Origin: a virus
DNA length: 64,000 nucleotides
IMG/VR virus record: IMGVR_UViG_3300036985_002246
Coordinates: 124,001 to 188,000 of that record
Strand: one strand, 5' to 3'
Shown: positions 60,053 to 64,000 of the stretch, in pieces
How positions within the stretch are numbered: the first letter of the stretch is position 1
How the letters are laid out: every line of letters starts with the position of its first letter
The notes under the pieces: generated by a model
What the model saw: only the letters and a program-made list of their open reading frames with translations
What the model was told of the DNA's origin: nothing
Database searches by the model: none
Position numbers and translations under genes: made by a program

Positions 60053-60865
60053 ATGTCCAACACCGACATCAACCCATCGAATGGCGTACAAGGTAGCTCC
60101 TACCTCTACGACTTCGGGACGAGCCCGAACACACGGGTTGCCGTCTCCCAGAAGGTCCGACTCCTCGCCCCGGCCTACGGCTCGGGGACGAAGGCTCTGT
60201 TCCAAATGGGCGTCGTCTCCTCGTTCAGCCCGAGCCAGAGCCGGAGCGTCGAGCCCGTTCGTGGTATCGGCTACGGCGACATGATCGCGGAACTCGTTCC
60301 GTCGGTCACGGAGCCCGTCACCGGCTCGATCGAGCGCGCCCTCCTGTACCTCGCGAACCTCTGGCAGGCGACGGGCTACTCGGGCGGCGTGGACGGCCCG
60401 GTCCGTTCGCTCGCCCACCACAGGTGGCCCTTCGACATTGAGCACCAGTTGGTGTTCTCGACCCTCGCTGACTCGGACCTCGGGTTCGCCAACACGGGTC
60501 ACTCGGGAGCAGAGCGGAACTTCGGCGGCGGCGTCCAGAAGGTCAGCTTCCCCCAGGTCAGCGTCCCGACCCCGGCTCCGCCGACCTACGGTGCAAACCA
60601 GGGGCACTCGGCGATCATCACCATGTACGAGGCGTGCTGGTTCACGTCCTGGTCGGCGACCTACACGCAGGACGCCGGGCAGATCATGGAGTCCGGCGAC
60701 GTGAGCGTCTCGGACGTTCACGACTTCTCCTCGCTCTACGGGGAGTTCCTCCCGACCGGCAACGACCCCTCGGTGGACCAGCTTGGTTCGATCCGCTACG
60801 GCGGCTCGGCTGAGATCGGAACACTGACGGGCGCTGGCGCAGTCGGCGGCACGGGTATCCGCTGA
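60053..60865 (+). CDS. Tail tube protein
   Basis: A 270-residue protein. The segment GIGYGDMIAELVPSVTEPV, IERALLYLANLWQATGY and VRSLAHHRWPFDIE is a conserved tube-protein pattern of contractile-tailed phages. Its position directly after the sheath (one small gene between) is the standard order. It would stack into the inner tube. The C-terminal 50 residues are Gly/Ser-rich. A strong terminator follows, as for an abundant protein. Confidence 0.8.
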   Translation: MSNTDINPSNGVQGSSYLYDFGTSPNTRVAVSQKVRLLAPAYGSGTKALFQMGVVSSFSPSQSRSVEPVRGIGYGDMIAELVPSVTEPVTGSIERALLYLANLWQATGYSGGVDGPVRSLAHHRWPFDIEHQLVFSTLADSDLGFANTGHSGAERNFGGGVQKVSFPQVSVPTPAPPTYGANQGHSAIITMYEACWFTSWSATYTQDAGQIMESGDVSVSDVHDFSSLYGEFLPTGNDPSVDQLGSIRYGGSAEIGTLTGAGAVGGTGIR

Positions 60866-60883
60866 GCCTAGGCTCAGGTCTGC

Positions 60884-60930
60884 GGTAGAGTACGGGGAGC
60901 CTGCGGGAACGCAGGCTCCCCGTATCCGTT
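60884..60930 (+). terminator. Terminator after tube gene, overlapping a GGTAGAG repeat
   Basis: TACGGGGAGCCTGCG (60891-60905) pairs perfectly with 60910-60924 around a GGAA loop; TCCGTTT follows. GGTAGAGTAC (60884-60893), a one-base variant of the -10-like repeat, overlaps its left edge, so termination and re-initiation may be combined. Confidence 0.8.
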
Positions 60931-60944
60931 TCAGGAGCAAACCT

Positions 60945-62213
60945 GTGGCTCTCACTCTCCAAGATCTCAAGGCGGCAATGGCCCCTCTTGCCTTGATTGG
61001 CAAGGGCGAACTGACCTTCGAGGTCAATGGGACGAAGATCTCCCTTCGAGCCCTGACCCCGGAAGAAGAGATCCAGGTGCAGCGGTTTTCCCGGTCGGTC
61101 CTGGGTGAGGGCGACCTCACTGACCAGAGCAATGCCCTGGAGTACCTCGACAGGTTCAGGATCGGCTCGCTCGGCTACAGTATCGTCCAGGTCGGCGACC
61201 TCGACTTCCGTAACGTGGAGTTCGTCGAGACTGGGGAGAAGCTCGCGAGCGGGGTTGCAATCAAGGTCAAGCGCCACGAGGCGATCCAGCAACTCGTGAG
61301 CACCTGGTCGCGGAACATGACCGTCGCCGTCTTCAAGAAGTTCGGCGAACTCATGAACCAGGTCGAGAAGGAAGTCGAAGGGCTGATCGAGTTTGAGTCC
61401 GTCGATTTCGACGGTGAGATCGCCCGGCTCGAAGAGCGGATCCGGGAACTCAAGGAGGACAAGGCCCGCCTCACCCTGTCAGAGGCTGACCCCCGGACCA
61501 ATCTCCGGCAGCAGGTCGCTGTCTCCGGCAAGTCGTTCCGACGCCCGGAGGCTGGGAGCACAGCAGCCGCTGCGGGGTCAACCGACTCGCCCCAAGAGCA
61601 GCAGAACACGGCCCAAGAGGCCGAGACCGTCACGGTCCCCTCCGACATTGACCGCGAACTCTCTGAGGACCAGGAGGAGGAAGAGCAGGCTCAGGAGGAG
61701 CCCTCCATGGACCTCCTCGGAGCCCAGGAGGCGGCCCCGCCGGTCGAGAGCCTCCGCAAGTCCGTGCTGGACCGTGGGGCCGGACGTGTGGCCTCCCCGC
61801 TCCCTCTGAGGCCACAGAGCCAAACCCAAGAGGAGCCTCAGGCGGCCCTGGGTGAGGAAGACGCCCCGGAGCCCACGGCGGACGACCCGCTCTCGAACGT
61901 GGTGTCGTCCATGGTGGACATGGGAGACCCTGAGGCGTCCGAGAAGGCCGTCGAGGCGGAGACGCGGCGGATCATGGAAATGCGGGCCAATGCCGCAGCG
62001 CGAGGTGTCGTCCGGAAGCCTCCCCATGTCGCAGCGAAGCAAGCGGCTCAAGAGGTCGAGCACCCGATCGCCGCAGGCACCAAGGACGGCATGGAGGTGT
62101 ACCGAATGCCCACGCAGACCCTCTCCGACCGGAAGCCCCCCGAGCAGGTCCAGGCTCAACCGGCACGCAGCAACGTCAACCCCCGCTTCAAGCCGACACG
62201 CAGCGGGGGCTGA
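60945..62213 (+). CDS. Tail assembly chaperone-like protein 1
   Basis: A 422-residue protein. The N-terminal 160 residues (GTKISLRALTPEEEIQVQRFS, YLDRFRIGSLGYSIVQVGDL) resemble chaperones encoded between tube and tape measure genes. A coiled coil (IARLEERIRELKEDKARLT) and a long disordered Pro/Glu/Ala-rich tail follow. GTG 60945 has CAGGAGC upstream. It would guide tape-measure folding and tail-tube polymerisation. Confidence 0.65.
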   Translation: MALTLQDLKAAMAPLALIGKGELTFEVNGTKISLRALTPEEEIQVQRFSRSVLGEGDLTDQSNALEYLDRFRIGSLGYSIVQVGDLDFRNVEFVETGEKLASGVAIKVKRHEAIQQLVSTWSRNMTVAVFKKFGELMNQVEKEVEGLIEFESVDFDGEIARLEERIRELKEDKARLTLSEADPRTNLRQQVAVSGKSFRRPEAGSTAAAAGSTDSPQEQQNTAQEAETVTVPSDIDRELSEDQEEEEQAQEEPSMDLLGAQEAAPPVESLRKSVLDRGAGRVASPLPLRPQSQTQEEPQAALGEEDAPEPTADDPLSNVVSSMVDMGDPEASEKAVEAETRRIMEMRANAAARGVVRKPPHVAAKQAAQEVEHPIAAGTKDGMEVYRMPTQTLSDRKPPEQVQAQPARSNVNPRFKPTRSGG

Positions 62214-62376
62214 CCCCGCTCCGGTGAACCACGCCTGTGCTTCCCTCCACGACCTCTCGACTTCCAAGGTGTCGAGCTACCTATTTCAGAAGGGCTAGCA
62301 GACAAGGTAGCCCCTGTCCAACGGCTCTCCTGAGGGTGTGATGCTGCCTAGCACGACCAAGGAGCAGAGGGGTCCC

Positions 62377-63552
62377 ATGTACGAGGACCTGATTCCTCTG
62401 GTCGTACCTGGGTTCCTCACGACGCGCCTTCAGATTGGGGACACCTCCCTCGGTGTCCGCTCTCTGTCCCTGAACGACACCAACCACCTCCGCAAGGTAG
62501 CTCGTGAGGGTGGCACCGACTGGGCGTTCCACCTGGCGGCAGCCAGCATTTGGATGATCGACGGTGTCTCCCTGCTGGAGAACTACCCGAACAATCAAAT
62601 GCCTGCGCTTGTGGCCCTTCGGGGTAGCCACAGGTCCATGGTCCGGCTGGTGTTCACGCAGGCGCTGAGCTTCTTCCGCCGAATGCGGGACGCCAACCGC
62701 GTGTTCGAGGCGTTCCTCTACGAGGACGAGTCCAGGCGGCTCTGGAAGTCCACGAACAACGGGACGCACCCAATCTGGGCGCAGACGGGAATGCCGGGGC
62801 TCGACCGCCTCGGCCTGAACCCGTTCCAATCCTCGTGGATCCAGTGGAACCGCTCGGAGGACGACAGGCTCGACGACGACTACCAGTGGAGCCTGACGAA
62901 AATGCTCGTGTCGGTGCAGTCCTCGAAGTCGGCCAAGAAGCTCGACGCGAAGGACAAGACCAGGCTCGAAGCAGAGAAGTCACGCAGGGCAGAGGTCCAG
63001 AACCGCGCCTACTACACCTTCAAGGGCGTCCTCGACGAGGAGGGCAAGCGGAAGGAGGACCCAATCCTTCAGGTGCTCCAGCCCAGGACGGCCCAGGAAC
63101 TCTCGGAGGAAATGCGCCGCTGGGTCACGGGCGAGAAGGACATTCACGACCTCGTGGTCGAGGACTACAAGAACCGTATCAAGGTTGAGTACGAGGAGAA
63201 GGAGCACGAGGCAGAACTGGCTCTTCAGCAGGCCCAGGCGAGGAAGTTCCGGGAGGAGCAGAGCCTGGGGGTCGCGAAGCCTCGCATGGTCGGGTACACG
63301 GCGGAGGAGCTTGCCAGGCTACGTCCGGCTTCTCAGAAGGCGGGCGCGAAGTTCATCATTGAGGCCAACATGACCTCCCGGAACTTCAATCGCTACCTGC
63401 GGGACAACCCGGACGCTGGCTCCCTCGACGTGGTGGACGGGCGGATCGTCGTGAAGAACCCCTCTATCAGCCCCCAAGGTGACGAGGAGGCTGCTCCTGC
63501 TCCGACTCTCAACGAGTTGATCGCGAACCGGAAGCCCACCCTGAATGGCTAA
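62377..63552 (+). CDS. Tail assembly chaperone-like protein 2
   Basis: A 391-residue protein. The N-terminus (VVPGFLTTRLQIGDTSLGVRSL) resembles that of the preceding product in layout. A helical middle (MVRLVFTQALSFFRRMRDANRVFEAF) and a long charged coiled coil follow. ATG 62377 is favoured because AGAGGGG lies just upstream; GTG 62338 and ATG 62341 are alternatives. The stop overlaps the next gene by 8 bases. No slippery sequence linking the two chaperone-like genes is evident. Confidence 0.6.
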   Translation: MYEDLIPLVVPGFLTTRLQIGDTSLGVRSLSLNDTNHLRKVAREGGTDWAFHLAAASIWMIDGVSLLENYPNNQMPALVALRGSHRSMVRLVFTQALSFFRRMRDANRVFEAFLYEDESRRLWKSTNNGTHPIWAQTGMPGLDRLGLNPFQSSWIQWNRSEDDRLDDDYQWSLTKMLVSVQSSKSAKKLDAKDKTRLEAEKSRRAEVQNRAYYTFKGVLDEEGKRKEDPILQVLQPRTAQELSEEMRRWVTGEKDIHDLVVEDYKNRIKVEYEEKEHEAELALQQAQARKFREEQSLGVAKPRMVGYTAEELARLRPASQKAGAKFIIEANMTSRNFNRYLRDNPDAGSLDVVDGRIVVKNPSISPQGDEEAAPAPTLNELIANRKPTLNG

Positions 63553-64000
63553 GAGCAACAGCGATCATACAGTCAAGCTGAACGCTGACTTCTCCGACTT
63601 CGTCCGCCAGGCGAAGAAGGCGGGGGAGAAGTCGGCTGACCTGCTGAGCAAGGCGATTGAGGCGGGGGTCAAGGACTCCACCTTCAGGGCATACAAGAAG
63701 TCGGTCAAGGACTACTCGAAAATGCGTGCAGAGGCGGAGCAGACCGCCTCAGCCCTTCAGTACGCCCTGGCTGCGAAGCAGGCGAACAAGGTCGGGGCCA
63801 AGCTCAAGAAGACCGCTGAGGAGATCGCCCGGCTCACCACCGAACTCAACGACGCGAGCCTCGACGACGACATGAAGAAGCGGAAGAAGGCCGAGAAGGC
63901 TTTCTTCCAGGAGAAGTGCAAGCTCCTCGAAAAGCTGAACGCGAACTCCTCGGAGACCCTCAAGGACGACATGACCGCCCTGCGGACGGGCATGGCGAAG
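63545..64000 (+). CDS. Probable tail tape measure protein, N-terminus (partial)
   Basis: ATG 63545 opens a frame without stop to the window end (152 residues). The visible part is highly charged coiled coil (NADFSDFVRQAKKAGEKSADLL, KKTAEEIARLTTELNDASL). LNADFSDFVRQAKKA resembles the start of tape measure proteins. Its position after the tube and two chaperone-like genes is the standard place. Full length and any membrane or peptidase domain lie outside the window. Confidence 0.65.
   Translation, partial: MAKSNSDHTVKLNADFSDFVRQAKKAGEKSADLLSKAIEAGVKDSTFRAYKKSVKDYSKMRAEAEQTASALQYALAAKQANKVGAKLKKTAEEIARLTTELNDASLDDDMKKRKKAEKAFFQEKCKLLEKLNANSSETLKDDMTALRTGMAK

Noticed and set aside
62224-62298. 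24-codon frame from GTG in the gap between the chaperone-like genes
   Set aside because: No ribosome site and no conserved or hydrophobic pattern; too short to support.
62202-62376. Programmed frameshift joining the two tail-chaperone-like genes
   Set aside because: The genes are separated by more than 100 bases with stops, and no slippery heptamer is evident; they look like separate genes.

Overview
The window is about 64 kb of a large, GC-rich (roughly 63-65%) tailed phage genome with a contractile (myovirus-type) tail. It is densely packed, and almost every gene is on the + strand. Many genes overlap by ATGA or GTGA, or meet at TGA-C-GTG junctions. The named anchors are a major capsid protein, a prohead-protease-like protein with scaffold-like acidic proteins, an oversized tail sheath, a tail tube, two tail-chaperone-like proteins and the start of a probable tape measure. 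Many other genes look like virion proteins but match no function I can name. Phage-encoded tmRNA, a topoisomerase IB, RNA-repair enzymes and an actin-like ATPase suggest a jumbo phage or a near relative. The host is not stated. Three lipoproteins with Asp-Ala-Gly-rich stalks and a periplasmic TPR-type protein resemble proteins typical of Myxococcota, so a myxobacterial-type host is my inference.

Layout. 1-7.8 kb: a HAD-topoisomerase IB fusion, then the head-assembly block (two acidic scaffold-like proteins flanking a zinc-ribbon protein and a protease-like protein). 7.8-9.7 kb: two shell proteins, including the major capsid protein, each block closed by a strong terminator. 9.7-11.2 kb: a LAGLIDADG homing endonuclease and a tmRNA gene. 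11.2-32.3 kb: probable head, neck, baseplate and fibre proteins, two zinc proteins, tandem paralogues, a patatin-like phospholipase and small membrane proteins. 32.4-46 kb: an accessory region with a second homing endonuclease, a thaumatin-like lipoprotein, a metallopeptidase, the only minus-strand operon (five small genes), further lipoproteins, a P-loop kinase and an RNA ligase, a VWA protein behind a large folded RNA element, a methyltransferase-like protein and an SNase-type nuclease. 46-54 kb: connector or tail-completion-like genes, two more homing endonucleases and an actin-like ATPase. 54-64 kb: the tail module (sheath, tube, chaperones, tape measure start).

How the parts fit. The protease, scaffolds and capsid genes would build the head, and the 54-64 kb block the tail. 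tmRNA could rescue ribosomes late in infection. The kinase, ligase and perhaps the HAD domain could repair cleaved RNA. The lipoproteins would alter the surface of the infected cell. Cross-cutting signals are: a short LIRLAH/PELR/LLPLLK tag on four otherwise unrelated proteins; one beta-rich domain inserted in three virion proteins; four copies of a promoter-like intergenic repeat; four homing endonucleases of different types; and strong genome-wide depletion of the tetramer CATC/GATG, from which the two capsid shell genes are exempt. All family names come from motif recognition by eye; no database search was possible.
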